60,706 nucleotides of DNA from Planctomycetota bacterium (GCA_016872605.1 VGZI01000015.1:1-60706), one strand, 5' to 3'. Shown: positions 25,330 through 33,872, counted from the first letter of the stretch. The notes: generated by a model not told the origin, from the letters alone. Program-made: numbers and translations.

Positions 25330-26637
25330 TTAGTTCGGTTGCTTCAACTTGAACGGCAGCCCCAGGCTCGACTTTCGCAACGCCCCCACTTCGCTCTCGT
25401 TGGCGGCCACGCAGCCGAAGATGATGCTGCCCATCTCGTCGGTCGATTGCTGGCCCCAGCGGATCTGCTTGGGCGGGTTGAATGGATTGGCCGCATTGTC
25501 GGCCGAATTGTCATAGGTCAGCTCGACGTCGATGGTCGTTCCCTTCGGCAGCTTGACCGGTTCCTTGTAGGTGTAAGAGTCCTGCCAGTTGAAGTCCCAC
25601 TTCGGAATCGAGATCAAGGATTTGGTGCTGCCGTCGGGCAATGTGGCCACTGCCTTCATCGTGCGACAAATGTAATGGGCGTGGCCGTGAATCGTGACGA
25701 GCTCGATGTCGACGGGCACCTTGTGCTTGGCTCGTACCTTGTAGTCCTTCTTGCCGGCGGGAATGTTGATGCCGGCGGCGATACCGAAGAAGGGCGGCGC
25801 CTGAAAGACAATGTGCGTTCGCTCGGGCTTTTTCTTGGCAAAGTAGAGGCCGACCGTGGTCTTCTCCTGCTCGGCCTTTCCGGAAGGATGGAAGTGCGAG
25901 GCCAGGATCAGGTCCGAGCCCTTGGGGAAGTGCAGGCCGAGGTCGAGCGGCAGGTGTTCTGCGGTGCGGCCGGCGGCCCAGCCGCCGACGCTACGGGCGC
26001 CGAACTGCAGGCCTGCGCCGCCGAAACCCGGCTGGCCGGTCTTGGGTTCCTTGGCTCGCGACTTGCCTGTCGTGTCGAGGAAGTAAAGCACGTGGTGCAC
26101 GACCGAGCGGGCCGACGGCCGCAGCTCGACTGCGGTCACCCACTTGTCTTCCTTGAGATTGAGCGGCAGGACAAAGTTGCGATAGATGTCGCGGCCGGTC
26201 GCGGGCACCTGAAAGGCCCGGTCCATGGTGACCACCAGGTCGGGCTTGCCGAGCTGCCAGCCGGCGGGGAACGCGGGCAGCTTTGGGAGCTTGGCCACGT
26301 CGCCCTCGGCCATGCCGCTTTCGACCCAGCGCTTGATCGTGGCGATCTGCGCATCGTTCAGGCGTCGTTCGTTGCGAAATTCGCCGTGGCCGTGCTCGGG
26401 ATGCCAGGGCGGCATGCTGCGCTGTTCGGTGACGCGCTGGATGATCTTGGCCTTCTTGCGCACGTCGCTGTAGGTGAGCAGCGAGAACGGCCCTACCTCG
26501 TCGGGACGGTGGCAGGCGGCACACTTGTCGAAGATGATCGGCGCGACATGCTCGGCGAAGTTGACCGGTGTGTCCTGTGCCGTCGCGATCCCGCACAGGC
26601 CAAAGAGGGTGATGACAGCCAGAAGGCAGCGTGTCAT
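25330..26637 (-). CDS. Cytochrome c and Cu-monooxygenase-like fusion
   Basis: A 435-residue secreted protein. The signal peptide (about 1-20) is followed by a cytochrome c-type haem motif, CAACH at 39-43, within a domain that ends near 105. The rest resembles the copper type II ascorbate-dependent monooxygenase C-terminal fold. It has HH in SVVHHVLYF (about 178), HFHPSG (about 248) and HGHAHYICR (about 325) as possible copper ligands. In peptidylglycine monooxygenases similar His and Met ligands bind Cu. Whether this protein hydroxylates a substrate is unknown. The redoxin at 24662-25240 lies directly downstream. This redoxin/cytochrome-monooxygenase pair recurs in planctomycetes. Confidence 0.85.
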   Translation of the reverse strand: MTRCLLAVITLFGLCGIATAQDTPVNFAEHVAPIIFDKCAACHRPDEVGPFSLLTYSDVRKKAKIIQRVTEQRSMPPWHPEHGHGEFRNERRLNDAQIATIKRWVESGMAEGDVAKLPKLPAFPAGWQLGKPDLVVTMDRAFQVPATGRDIYRNFVLPLNLKEDKWVTAVELRPSARSVVHHVLYFLDTTGKSRAKEPKTGQPGFGGAGLQFGARSVGGWAAGRTAEHLPLDLGLHFPKGSDLILASHFHPSGKAEQEKTTVGLYFAKKKPERTHIVFQAPPFFGIAAGINIPAGKKDYKVRAKHKVPVDIELVTIHGHAHYICRTMKAVATLPDGSTKSLISIPKWDFNWQDSYTYKEPVKLPKGTTIDVELTYDNSADNAANPFNPPKQIRWGQQSTDEMGSIIFGCVAANESEVGALRKSSLGLPFKLKQPN

Positions 26638-26693
26638 GGGTTCATTCTCCGGGTCCTAGATGGTGTAGGACTACGATACAGCAGGCGTCAAGT

Positions 26694-26773
26694 AGTGGCG
26701 AGTGACGAGTGGAGAGTGGCGAGAGAGGAAGTCCAATCTTATTCTCGCCACTCTCCACTCGTCACTCGCCACT
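26694..26773. repeat. Hairpin element H1, perfect 30-bp arms
   Basis: 26694-26723 is the exact reverse complement of 26744-26773, around a 20-nt spacer ending in CAATCTTATT. The arms are degenerate repeats of AGTGG and GAGTG units. The spacer is conserved, reversed, in the copies at 26851-26932 and 56735-56859. Confidence 0.9.
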
Positions 26774-26850
26774 CTCCACCGGTAAATGCTACCTCGAAGT
26801 GGAGTGAAAGGTTTCGCGATACGGCCGAACGAGCTTCGCTGTCGCCGTGT

Positions 26851-26932
26851 GAGTGACGAGTGGTGAGTGGAGAGTGGTGAGAATAAGATTGGACTTCTTC
26901 TCTCGCCACTCACCACTTGTCACTCACCACTA
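26851..26932. repeat. Hairpin element H1, second copy, inverted
   Basis: An imperfect inverted repeat, built of GAGTG and AGTGG units, around the spacer GAATAAGATTGGACTTC. The spacer is the reverse complement of that of the copy at 26694-26773, so the two copies lie head to head about 80 bp apart. The right end abuts a truncated epimerase gene. Confidence 0.85.
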
Positions 26933-26936
26933 CCAT

Positions 26937-27090
26937 GGTTGTGCGCGAAACCGCCGAGCGCGGCGAGTGGTTCCGCAATATGTGGCTCTCCGACCGCGAC
27001 TTCCTGCACCTGATGGAGCGCTGCCTCGTCGCCGAATTGCCGAGCCGGTTTATGATTGTCAACGGCATGTCAGCGAACACACAGGATGCG
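26937..27090 (+). pseudogene. NAD-dependent epimerase, C-terminal fragment
   Basis: The plus frame reads RGEWFRNMWLSDRDFLHLME and then FMIVNGMSANTQDAL. This closely matches the C-terminal region of planctomycete sugar-nucleotide epimerases of the SDR family (RNMWLS-RD followed by VVNGMS). About 50 residues are present. The upstream Rossmann fold and catalytic Tyr/Lys are missing, and the fragment starts 4 bp after hairpin H1, which may mark the break. Confidence 0.7.
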
Positions 27091-27148
27091 CTGGGACGTG
27101 ACGCCCAGCGCGCCATAGGAACCTCCGCTGCCTTCCTTCCTTCCCGCA

Positions 27149-27600
27149 GTTCTCGACCTGGAAACGAGCAACCTGAACGCTGACTTTGGTGCTATTCTCT
27201 GTGCTGCTTACTGGAGGCCTGGTATGCGCCAGCCCTCCATTATCTCCCAGAGAGACTACAATTCTACCTTTCCTAGAGATTTAGATAATGATGCAGGAGT
27301 GATCGTAGCATTGTCTAAGGAGATGGGGAAGGCGGAGTTCATCGTGGCCCATAATGGGAGGGACTTCGATATCCCGTTCCTTTCGACGCGGGCTAAGATG
27401 CACGGTCTTCCCGATCCGCCCGCCCGACCGCTCATGGATCCCGTGGTGTTGGCTCGTCGTCGATTTCGACTGACTGGCAATTCCCTGGCCAATCTTGCCC
27501 AGAACTTCGGATTGGGAAGAAAGGAAGGCTGCTCCGGTACCACCTGGCGTCGGGCGATTCTCTCCCGTGACATCGGGTGTTGGAAGAAGATCGAACGCCG
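27149..27600 (+). pseudogene. DEDD-type 3'-5' exonuclease-like domain, truncated
   Basis: The plus frame can be followed from 27149 through the ATG at 27224. It reads VLDLETSNLNADFG with the D-x-E motif, FIVAHNGRDFDIPFL with the second acidic residue, and MDPVVLARRRFRLTGNSLAN. These are features of DnaQ/YprB-type ribonuclease-H-like exonucleases. The final part (about 27530-27600) diverges, and the frame then overlaps a minus-strand gene, so the third and fourth acidic motifs are missing. No start with a leader is visible. It is a truncated gene between two repeats and an isomerase gene. Confidence 0.6.
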
Positions 27601-27601
27601 G

Positions 27602-28642
27602 TCAATTCCAGCCATGCGCGTCGCGCACGGCGATCATGGTAGCCAGGGTCTTGTTCCAGGTGTCCGGCTTCATCATCATGGCGTTGGGGAACATGCAGCC
27701 GTCCCAGCAGACGTGCTTGAACTTCTTGGTTGGGTTTCCGTAGCTGTCGCGCATCCAGAAGCCGGCGTGGTGAGCGATCTTGAGCTTGCCGTTGGGATCG
27801 TCGGGCGGGCAGTGTCGGCCGGTCTTGTCGTGACTTCCGGAGCCTTTGACGGTGGCATCGTTCTGAGCGATGTGGAAGTCGATGGTCCACGGACGAAGGG
27901 CCGCGGTCAACGTGGCCAGCGATCGATCCAGAGTCGCGGCGTCCCAGCTGAAGTTCTCCGGGACGATGCGATCTTCGGGAGCATTGTAGCCAAGCGTGTA
28001 GAGCAGCGTGTGGGCCATGTCGGCCTGGAAGCCGAGCGTGCCGGGACGATCGGTAAGTTCGATCAGTTGCAGCATGCGTTTCCAGCTATGCATGCCGCCC
28101 CAGCAGATCTCGCCCTCTGCAGCAAGGCGTTCGCCGTGATCGGCGGCGATGTCGCAGGCCATGCGGAACGTTTCGGCAATGCGTTTTTGATTAGTCTCGG
28201 GATCCTTGGCCCAATCGCCCGGGCCGCCTGCGGAGTCGATGCGGACGATGCCATAGGGCCGAGCGCCGATTTCACGTAGTTTCTTGGCGATACGGCAGCC
28301 CTTACGGACCTGGGTGAGAAAGTTCTTGCGATCAACGTCGCCCCCCATGGCCGACCCGCCGCCCGTGCCGCCCCAGACAGGGGCAACGACGGAGCCGATA
28401 ACGAGGTTCTTGGCCCGCACTTTGTCGGCGAGACGCTTCAGGTCGTCATCGGCCGAATCGATGTCGACATGCGGCGCAAACAGAAAGAGATCGACGCCGT
28501 CGAATTTGACGCCGTTGACATTGGCGGCGGCGGTCAGGTTGATCATCGTGTCGAGATCGATGAACGGTTCCGCGTCAGGCGAGCCCTTGCCGACGACGCC
28601 GGGCCAGGTGGCGTTGTGAAGTTTGGGATAGGTGTTTGGCAT
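27602..28642 (-). CDS. Xylose isomerase-like TIM-barrel protein
   Basis: A 346-residue protein of the xylose isomerase-like/AP endonuclease-2 fold. Visible signs are [20 protein letters not shown] near the N-terminus, [31 protein letters not shown] with a likely metal-binding Glu, [36 protein letters not shown] with further metal His/Asp, and [12 protein letters not shown]. No signal peptide is seen. It starts at 28642, immediately after an inverted repeat arm; the next gene upstream on this strand is the S23-type gene inside the repeat, then the cupin-type isomerase. It probably belongs to a sugar or cyclitol pathway. The exact reaction is unknown. Confidence 0.8.
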   Translation of the reverse strand: MPNTYPKLHNATWPGVVGKGSPDAEPFIDLDTMINLTAAANVNGVKFDGVDLFLFAPHVDIDSADDDLKRLADKVRAKNLVIGSVVAPVWGGTGGGSAMGGDVDRKNFLTQVRKGCRIAKKLREIGARPYGIVRIDSAGGPGDWAKDPETNQKRIAETFRMACDIAADHGERLAAEGEICWGGMHSWKRMLQLIELTDRPGTLGFQADMAHTLLYTLGYNAPEDRIVPENFSWDAATLDRSLATLTAALRPWTIDFHIAQNDATVKGSGSHDKTGRHCPPDDPNGKLKIAHHAGFWMRDSYGNPTKKFKHVCWDGCMFPNAMMMKPDTWNKTLATMIAVRDAHGWN

Positions 28643-28651
28643 GAGAGAACT

Positions 28652-28714
28652 CCAGTTGTCGGTTGTCAGTTGTCAGGTGGCAGTTGTCAGTTGTCGGTTG
28701 TCGGGTTGTCTGTC
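28652..28714. repeat. Left inverted arm of the S23-type element
   Basis: A run of degenerate CAGTTGT/CGGTTGT heptamer-like units. 28667-28688 is the exact reverse complement of 29115-29136 (22 bp), and the similarity extends imperfectly on either side. The S23-type gene ends inside this arm (stop at 28673-28675). Confidence 0.85.
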
Positions 28715-29068
28715 GATTTTGGCTTCGAGCGAGCTGAGGAGGCCGTTGAGGATTCGCGCGACTTCATTCAGTTGTTCGAATATTGGGTTGGTCGTGTCGA
28801 CATAGCCGAGATCACGTGCGCTGATCAACTGAGTTTCTAGCTCATGAAGAGATCCCCTGGCCATTCCCAAGAATTGGCGAAATTCGCCCCGCGACAAACG
28901 GTCCTGACCCTCGGCGCTGTTGCTCGGCACAGAGACCGCCGACCGTCGAATTTGGCTACACAAGCCATACATCTCTTCTTTCGGGAAAGCGTGCGTGAGT
29001 CGATAAACGTCCGTCGCCAACTTGATGGCCTTCTGCCAAGCAATCAAGTCTTTGTAACTTTGCTTCAT
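28673..29068 (-). CDS. S23/four-helix-bundle protein (23S rRNA IVS-type family)
   Basis: A 131-residue protein of the S23 ribosomal/four-helix-bundle family: MKQSYKDLIAWQKAIKLAT, DVYRLTHAFPKEEMYGL, CSQIRRSAVSVPSNSAEGQ, RGEFRQFLGMARGSLHELE, TQLISARDLGYV, ILNGLLSSLE. In known cases these proteins are encoded in intervening sequences of 23S rRNA or as free-standing genes, are thought to be four-helix bundles, and have no proven function. The start is the ATG at 29068. The last about 12 residues (RQPDNRQLTTAT) come from the repeat arm. The gene sits between the two arms and splits two isomerase-type genes that look like an operon, all on the same strand. Confidence 0.9.
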   Translation of the reverse strand: MKQSYKDLIAWQKAIKLATDVYRLTHAFPKEEMYGLCSQIRRSAVSVPSNSAEGQDRLSRGEFRQFLGMARGSLHELETQLISARDLGYVDTTNPIFEQLNEVARILNGLLSSLEAKIDRQPDNRQLTTAT

Positions 29069-29100
29069 GGCAGGCTCCAGTTGAATGGAAGCCGTCGAAT

Positions 29101-29156
29101 GGCAACTGTCAACCGACAACTGCCACCTGACAACTGGCAACCGACAACTGCCAACT
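29101..29156. repeat. Right inverted arm of the S23-type element
   Basis: Degenerate CAACTG/CGACAAC units, inverted relative to the left arm at 28652-28714. The outer end reaches the stop codon of the gene at 29155-30417, so the arm touches neighbouring coding sequence. Confidence 0.85.
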
Positions 29157-30417
29157 ACTTCTTCTTCCCGTCACCGATCTTCGGCGCATGCGGGTTCGTG
29201 TCGGGGCCGAAGTAACGCAGGATGACCAGGGGCTCGTCGCCGGTGTTGTCGTAGCTGACGCCCCCGCGAGCGGCGCCATAGCCGACGAAGTACTCGTCCT
29301 CCGTGAGCTGGGTGAAGCGGATCATGGCTGGTGTCTGCAGACGTCGACCGTTGATCGTGCCGCAGCCTTGCACGGCGATCAGGCCGTAGGCGCCGTTATC
29401 CTTCACCGTGATCTTAGTGCCGGGCTGAATGGTCAATTCCTTGGCGCTGAAGAGTTCCTGGCCCGCGACCTTGCCATAGACGATCCACTTGTCTTCATAG
29501 CCAGCTTTGGCGCCGCCGGAGGTGAGGATCGGCTCGAGGTAATGGCTGTCCTTGAAGTTCGGATTGACGTTGGCGTCCCAGTCGAGCTGATCGACGAGGT
29601 AATCGAGGTCTTTGTGATACTTCGTCGGCACGTCCTTGACCAGCAGTTCCCAGGGAACGTAGCGGCCTTCGACCATCGATTGATACATGCCGAACACGTC
29701 GGAGCCCCACTGTGGCTCGTAGGTCACGAGCGAGCCGGGAGCGTGGAGCACACACGGAGGCACAAGCCAGCCGGTGCCGGGTTGGAGGCGATAGGCCTTG
29801 CTGTAGTTGAGAATGCCGTTGTCGCCTTTGTTCCAGTTGTCCAGGCAACGGCGAACATCGGACTTTTGCGTGCCCGGTTCCAGGCCGAAGAAAGTGTACG
29901 GGAAATTGTTGCCGGTGTAATTCAATTGCGGTGGAAAGTAGTACGATTCGGGCTTGCCCTGTTGACCGACGAGCACGGCCTGGGAAGCGTTCTGATGCAT
30001 GTGATGCGGGATCGGTCCCATGTTGTCGAAAAACTTGGAGTAAACCGGCCAACGTTGGTAGCGATTCCAAATGTCGGCGCCAATCAGGCTCCCCTTCTCA
30101 TGCTCGATGATCTCCTTGAGCGTAGCAGCCTTTCGGCCGTCGTACACGACGTAGCTGAGCCCTTCATCCCACGCGGCGCCTTGATTGGCGGCAGGAGTCG
30201 TGGAAGCGAACCAGCGTTCGTCGATGCCGCCGCGGTTGGCGCCGTAGGCGTAAATGTCATCTACGTGGAGCTTGAGACGACGGCCCGGAGTGAGAAAGGA
30301 CCGAGGCACCCAACTGGGCGCCAAGTTGTAAATTCCTCCGCTGCCATTGACAATGCTGCGTATAATGTTTTGACTGGACTTGTCCACGGACTTGGCGCTG
30401 CTGGTCTTCTTGGCCAC
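29155..30417 (-). CDS. Cupin-fold phosphomannose isomerase-like protein
   Basis: A 420-residue cytoplasmic protein. It has a cupin metal motif, PHHMHQNASQAVLVG (about 165), and a C-terminal cupin-like part with ELTIQPGTKITVKDNGAYGL and IRFTQLTEDEYFVGYGA. The mid segment LQPGTGWLVPPCVLHAPGSL resembles the substrate face of class I mannose-6-phosphate isomerases. Type I phosphomannose isomerases convert fructose-6-P to mannose-6-P with Zn, but this relative is divergent, so the substrate is uncertain. A GTG at 30417 with GGAG 8 bp upstream is preferred over the ATG at 30492. A KTSSAKSVDKSS basic-Ser stretch leads the protein. It pairs with the TIM barrel at 27602-28642. Confidence 0.7.
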   Translation of the reverse strand: MAKKTSSAKSVDKSSQNIIRSIVNGSGGIYNLAPSWVPRSFLTPGRRLKLHVDDIYAYGANRGGIDERWFASTTPAANQGAAWDEGLSYVVYDGRKAATLKEIIEHEKGSLIGADIWNRYQRWPVYSKFFDNMGPIPHHMHQNASQAVLVGQQGKPESYYFPPQLNYTGNNFPYTFFGLEPGTQKSDVRRCLDNWNKGDNGILNYSKAYRLQPGTGWLVPPCVLHAPGSLVTYEPQWGSDVFGMYQSMVEGRYVPWELLVKDVPTKYHKDLDYLVDQLDWDANVNPNFKDSHYLEPILTSGGAKAGYEDKWIVYGKVAGQELFSAKELTIQPGTKITVKDNGAYGLIAVQGCGTINGRRLQTPAMIRFTQLTEDEYFVGYGAARGGVSYDNTGDEPLVILRYFGPDTNPHAPKIGDGKKK

Positions 30418-30718
30418 GGTTTGGACTCCGGAACGGTTGATTGAACTCAATTTCCCGCCGCCCAACCTCAATCCGCGCAAGGACAACTGCATTGCGGCGT
30501 CTTTTGGTCGCCCGAGCGCGCGGACCGACGCTTCGGCTAGGAATTATTTAGGGATCACGATAGGATTCTTCCACGAAAAGCTGGCCTGATTGCCGTTTCT
30601 TCGTGTGTTTTTCGCAATATTCGAACCCAAACGACATGAAACCTGTCGTATATTTAAGGAAACTAATCAAACGATTGGCAACAAAATGAGAGCAATGGAC
30701 AGACAAGGAAAACGAACG
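30418..30718. other. Divergent intergenic region
   Basis: The 301 bp between the GTG of the cupin gene and the ATG of the receiver-like gene hold no recognisable gene. An AT-rich part at 30630-30690 is the likely promoter zone for the rightward gene, but no clear -35/-10 boxes or operators were found. Confidence 0.4.
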
Positions 30719-31093
30719 ATGCAAGGAAGATTTTCAACGGAATTCAGTGGTCGCCCTCGACTTCTCCTGGCCTATGCGGACGGCGCGTACGCCTCGGAAT
30801 GCGGGCGTTATTTTCGCCGGCTCGGCTGGGAAGTGCAAATGGTCGCCAGCGGCGACGAAGCTCGCGCACTGGTCCATGAATATCAGCCGAATGTGGTGGT
30901 TCTCGACGAGGCTCTCCTGGAATCTGCCAGCTGGCCGGTGACCGACGCACGCTGCGATGTGCGCGTTTTTGTCGTCACCGACGAACCGCATGACTCACGT
31001 CCCAACGACGTTTCTGAAGTCAGCCGTCGTGGCGGGGCCGAGGCGCTCGCCGATGCCGTTCTGGGCACATCCACTCTGCCAAAAGCCATGTAG
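30719..31093 (+). CDS. Degenerate response-regulator receiver-like protein
   Basis: A 124-residue cytoplasmic protein that resembles a receiver domain: RPRLLLAYADGAYASECGRY at strand 1, LGWEVQMVASGDEARALVHE, and YQPNVVVLDEALL with Asp in the position of the phosphoacceptor. Only one Asp of the usual N-terminal acidic pair is evident (YADG), and the conserved Lys near the end is not seen, so phosphorylation is doubtful. The start at 30719 has AAGGA 8 bp upstream; longer in-frame ATGs lack a site. No output domain follows. The DUF1501 gene downstream is more than 190 bp away. Confidence 0.6.
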   Translation: MQGRFSTEFSGRPRLLLAYADGAYASECGRYFRRLGWEVQMVASGDEARALVHEYQPNVVVLDEALLESASWPVTDARCDVRVFVVTDEPHDSRPNDVSEVSRRGGAEALADAVLGTSTLPKAM

Positions 31094-31285
31094 CATGAGG
31101 CTTCCTCGTATCCCAAGTCTCGGTGACGCCTCTCAATTCCGCCACCGAGAATTCTGCATGCAAGCTCTTGCAGGTTGTTGGCCGATATGATAGGTATAGG
31201 CCAGCGTGCCATAGCACACCTGCTTGCCTTCCTTCCCGCCGGTTTGCGTTCCTTCGCTTGCGCTTCAGGCTCTGACGGAGAAACC

Positions 31286-32653
31286 ATGCTGACCATCTTT
31301 TCCAAACCACACACCCAAGGCGGATTCTGCGATGGGCTCAACCGTCGCGACTTCCTTACCATCGGCGGAACCATTGCAGGCGGGCTGATGCTCCCCGACC
31401 TGCTCCGCGCGGAGGTGAACCAGGGGCGAGGCACGCAGCACAAAGCGATCATCAATATCTACCTGCCCGGCGGCCCGCCGCACCAGGACATGTGGGACAT
31501 CAAGACCGAAGCGCCTCGCGAAATCCGCGGTGAATTCAATCCAATCCGAACGAACGTCAACGGCATCGAGATCTGTGAACTCTTCCCGCGCATCGCCGCC
31601 AACGCCGACAAGTTCGTTTTCGTCCGCTCCATCGTTGATGCCGATGGCCGACATGATGGCTACCAGTGCATGACCGGGCGGCGCAAGGATCCGCAAAAGG
31701 AAGCCTATTGGCCGATGATGGGCTCGTGGGTGTCGCGTTTCCAGGGACCGGTCAATCAGTCAATTCCGCCCAACGTGGCGCTGATGTACGCTACAGGCGA
31801 ATCGCGGTGGGGCGACCCGTATCACGGCGGGTTCCTCGGCATGGGACATAACCCGTTCAACCTCGTCGGCGGACGCAACAACATGGCCGCCGCAAACATG
31901 ACGCTCAACGGCGTCACCATGGAACGCCTTAACGATCGCATGAGCCTGATGCGCTCCTTCGACGGCATGCGCCGGGACATCGATCGCTCCGGCGCCATGG
32001 ACGGCATCGACTCGTTCCAGCAACAGGCGCTCGGCATTCTCACTTCATCGCGTTTGGTCGACGCTCTCGATCTCTCCAAAGAAGATCGCCGGGTCGTTGA
32101 ACGCTATGGCTTCAACGACCCGGCATTTGAACGCGACGGCGCGCCTCGCATGGTGCGCAATTTCTGCATCGCCCGCCGATTGGTCGAAGCCGGCGCTCGC
32201 GTGGTGACGTTGAACTTCAGCCGCTGGGATTGGCACGGCCCGGACGGCAAGAACTTCGTCGAAAGCCGACGCAACATGCCGCTGTTGGACGCAGGCGTGT
32301 CGGCGCTGGTCGAAGACCTTGATGTTCGGGGCTTGCTCAACGACGTGTCGATCGTCGTCTGGGGCGAGTTCGGCCGCACGCCACGCATCAACAACACTGA
32401 AGGCCGTGACCATTGGCCGCAACTGAGTTGTGCGCTCATGGCCGGCGGAGGCATGCGAACCGGCCAGGTCATCGGCGCCTCCGATCGCACCGGCGGCACC
32501 GCGGCGCGACGTCCCGTCAAGTTCCAGGAGGTTTTCGCCACCCTCTACCGCAACATCGGCCTCAACCCCGGCGAAACCCGTATCTTCGACCCCAACGGCC
32601 GTCCCCAGTACCTGGTCGATCAAAGCATCGAGCCGATCGGCGAGTTGAATTAA
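31286..32653 (+). CDS. DUF1501 family protein with Tat signal
   Basis: A 455-residue protein of the DUF1501 family (alkaline phosphatase superfamily). The N-terminus has a twin-arginine signal, NRRDFLTIGGTIAGG. Family motifs are IYLPGGPPHQDMWDIK, EICELFPRIAANADK, FVRSIVDADGRHDGYQCMTG, VVTLNFSRWDWHGPD, VSIVVWGEFGRTPRINNTEG and GRDHWPQ. The fold places Asp/His residues as possible metal ligands, but the substrate is unknown. The start at 31286 follows GGAGAAACC. Most DUF1501 proteins of planctomycetes pair with a DUF1553/PSD1-type cytochrome protein; here no such partner lies next to it. Two hairpins after the stop terminate the transcript. Confidence 0.93.
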   Translation: MLTIFSKPHTQGGFCDGLNRRDFLTIGGTIAGGLMLPDLLRAEVNQGRGTQHKAIINIYLPGGPPHQDMWDIKTEAPREIRGEFNPIRTNVNGIEICELFPRIAANADKFVFVRSIVDADGRHDGYQCMTGRRKDPQKEAYWPMMGSWVSRFQGPVNQSIPPNVALMYATGESRWGDPYHGGFLGMGHNPFNLVGGRNNMAAANMTLNGVTMERLNDRMSLMRSFDGMRRDIDRSGAMDGIDSFQQQALGILTSSRLVDALDLSKEDRRVVERYGFNDPAFERDGAPRMVRNFCIARRLVEAGARVVTLNFSRWDWHGPDGKNFVESRRNMPLLDAGVSALVEDLDVRGLLNDVSIVVWGEFGRTPRINNTEGRDHWPQLSCALMAGGGMRTGQVIGASDRTGGTAARRPVKFQEVFATLYRNIGLNPGETRIFDPNGRPQYLVDQSIEPIGELN

Positions 32654-32666
32654 AATTTCCACGACG

Positions 32667-32688
32667 CCAGCAGCCGAAAGGCTGCTGG
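32667..32688 (+). terminator. GAAA-tetraloop hairpin after the DUF1501 gene
   Basis: CCAGCAGCC and GGCTGCTGG form a perfect 9-bp stem around a GAAA loop, 14 bp after the stop. There is no U-tract, so it may act as an RNA stabiliser or with the following terminator. Confidence 0.6.
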
Positions 32689-32707
32689 ATTCTCTGGATC
32701 AACGAGA

Positions 32708-32745
32708 ACCCCAGGATGCGCGATGGCGTGCTTCCCTGGGGTTTT
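32708..32745 (+). terminator. Rho-independent-type terminator
   Basis: ACCCCAGG (32708-32715) pairs with CCTGGGGT (32735-32742), followed by TTT then GTGTTC. The 19-nt loop is long. It ends the rightward DUF1501 transcript and lies near the 3' end of the leftward DUF1571 gene. Confidence 0.65.
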
Positions 32746-32770
32746 GTGTTCTTTGAGCCAAGGAGTTACA

Positions 32771-33718
32771 TCATTTCCGCCACAGGCGATCAGGATTGAA
32801 ATCAAGGTCGCTCAGATTGAGCGGGGATTGAATCTGGTCGTGGCAATAATACTCGACTTCGCCGGAGGGATCGTGGGCGATGATCAGTACGGGCAAACCG
32901 CTTGCCGGGTCGAAGAACCACCAGCGGTTGCCGCCGCGAGCAAAGAGTGGGTCGCCGTTCGGTGGGATCGATTGATGCACAGAGTCGAGGAGCTGGCCCT
33001 GGAACTCCGGGCGTTTCGCACGTCCCAGATACTTCACTGCGCCGTCGCGCGGATCGCCCTTTTCCGCGATGACGACAAGACGGCCGAATCGCTCGACGAG
33101 GGCGGCGAAACCAGCGTCCGTCATCGGGTAGCGGCTCTCGGAACGCACCATCGGATCGTTCGGCGATATACTCTGCCGCCGGCCGAACAACGCGAAGCGA
33201 TCATTGGCAGCGAGCAGCACCTGCATTTCGTTCTTGAACTTGCCATGTACGTAGATGACTTCGCGCCCCTTCGATTTCTCTCCAAGGAATTGCAGGTGCA
33301 CGCTAAATGGCTCGCGACGGACCCGCACCTGGATCAATTCCTCGACGTGCTTTTTGTTACCGACGACCTCGCGGCTCTTCAGGCGAAAGCTATACCCCTC
33401 CATGTTCGCGGAGGTCTTGGCGGCACGATCAAAGATTGCTCGCAGCGGCTGTTCCACGAGCGTGATGCCTGGCTCTAGCACTGGTTTTGGATTGCCCGGT
33501 GGATCCACGAATCCCGCCGGCTTCACGCCCGGATCGCGATCAGGAAGCTGCTTGGGAGGATCTGGAATAAACAACCCCGGCGCAGGCTTCGGTGGCGCCT
33601 CGGGTCGATCGCGGCGTAGGCCGGCCAGCCGGAATGGCGACGATTCGCTGCAGCCCGTCATGCCGACAACGAGTGCAAGCGTGGCAATTCTCCAAATAGT
33701 CTTGCAGCTCGGCGTCAT
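32771..33718 (-). CDS. DUF1571 lipoprotein
   Basis: A 315-residue lipoprotein. Signal peptide with lipobox MTGC (Cys near 23), followed by a proline-rich linker (about 40-80). The DUF1571 region follows: MEGYSFRLKSREVVG, PFSVHLQFLGEKSKGREVIY, KNEMQVLLAANDRFALFGRR, PMTDAGFAALVERFG, and at the end GLPVLIIAHDPSGEVEYYCH. The start at 33718 was taken because AAGGA is 7 bp upstream and a longer start would bury the signal peptide. DUF1571 proteins are exported with unknown function, predicted to resemble outer-membrane lipoprotein carrier folds. It is the gene immediately downstream of an FHA-histidine kinase but 150 bp away. Confidence 0.85.
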   Translation of the reverse strand: MTPSCKTIWRIATLALVVGMTGCSESSPFRLAGLRRDRPEAPPKPAPGLFIPDPPKQLPDRDPGVKPAGFVDPPGNPKPVLEPGITLVEQPLRAIFDRAAKTSANMEGYSFRLKSREVVGNKKHVEELIQVRVRREPFSVHLQFLGEKSKGREVIYVHGKFKNEMQVLLAANDRFALFGRRQSISPNDPMVRSESRYPMTDAGFAALVERFGRLVVIAEKGDPRDGAVKYLGRAKRPEFQGQLLDSVHQSIPPNGDPLFARGGNRWWFFDPASGLPVLIIAHDPSGEVEYYCHDQIQSPLNLSDLDFNPDRLWRK

Positions 33719-33872
33719 GGCGAGTCCTTTCGCAACGGACCATCCGTGCACAAACACGCCGGGACGATAATCAAATCGTTTGTGCGATTCCAGGCCAGTT
33801 TGCCACGGAGGATGTGAAGAATGGGAAATATGCAACGAATAGCTTCGCGTCATAGACGCGAGTGGCTCAGAA

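Noticed and set aside
25339..26856. 505-residue plus-strand open frame opposite the cytochrome/monooxygenase gene
   Set aside because: It is antisense to a gene with clear haem and copper-ligand motifs, has low-complexity composition, and no family was recognised. GC-rich antisense openness explains it.
28652..28714. Possible CRISPR array in the heptamer-like repeats
   Set aside because: Units are short, degenerate and contiguous with no unique spacers; no cas genes are present.
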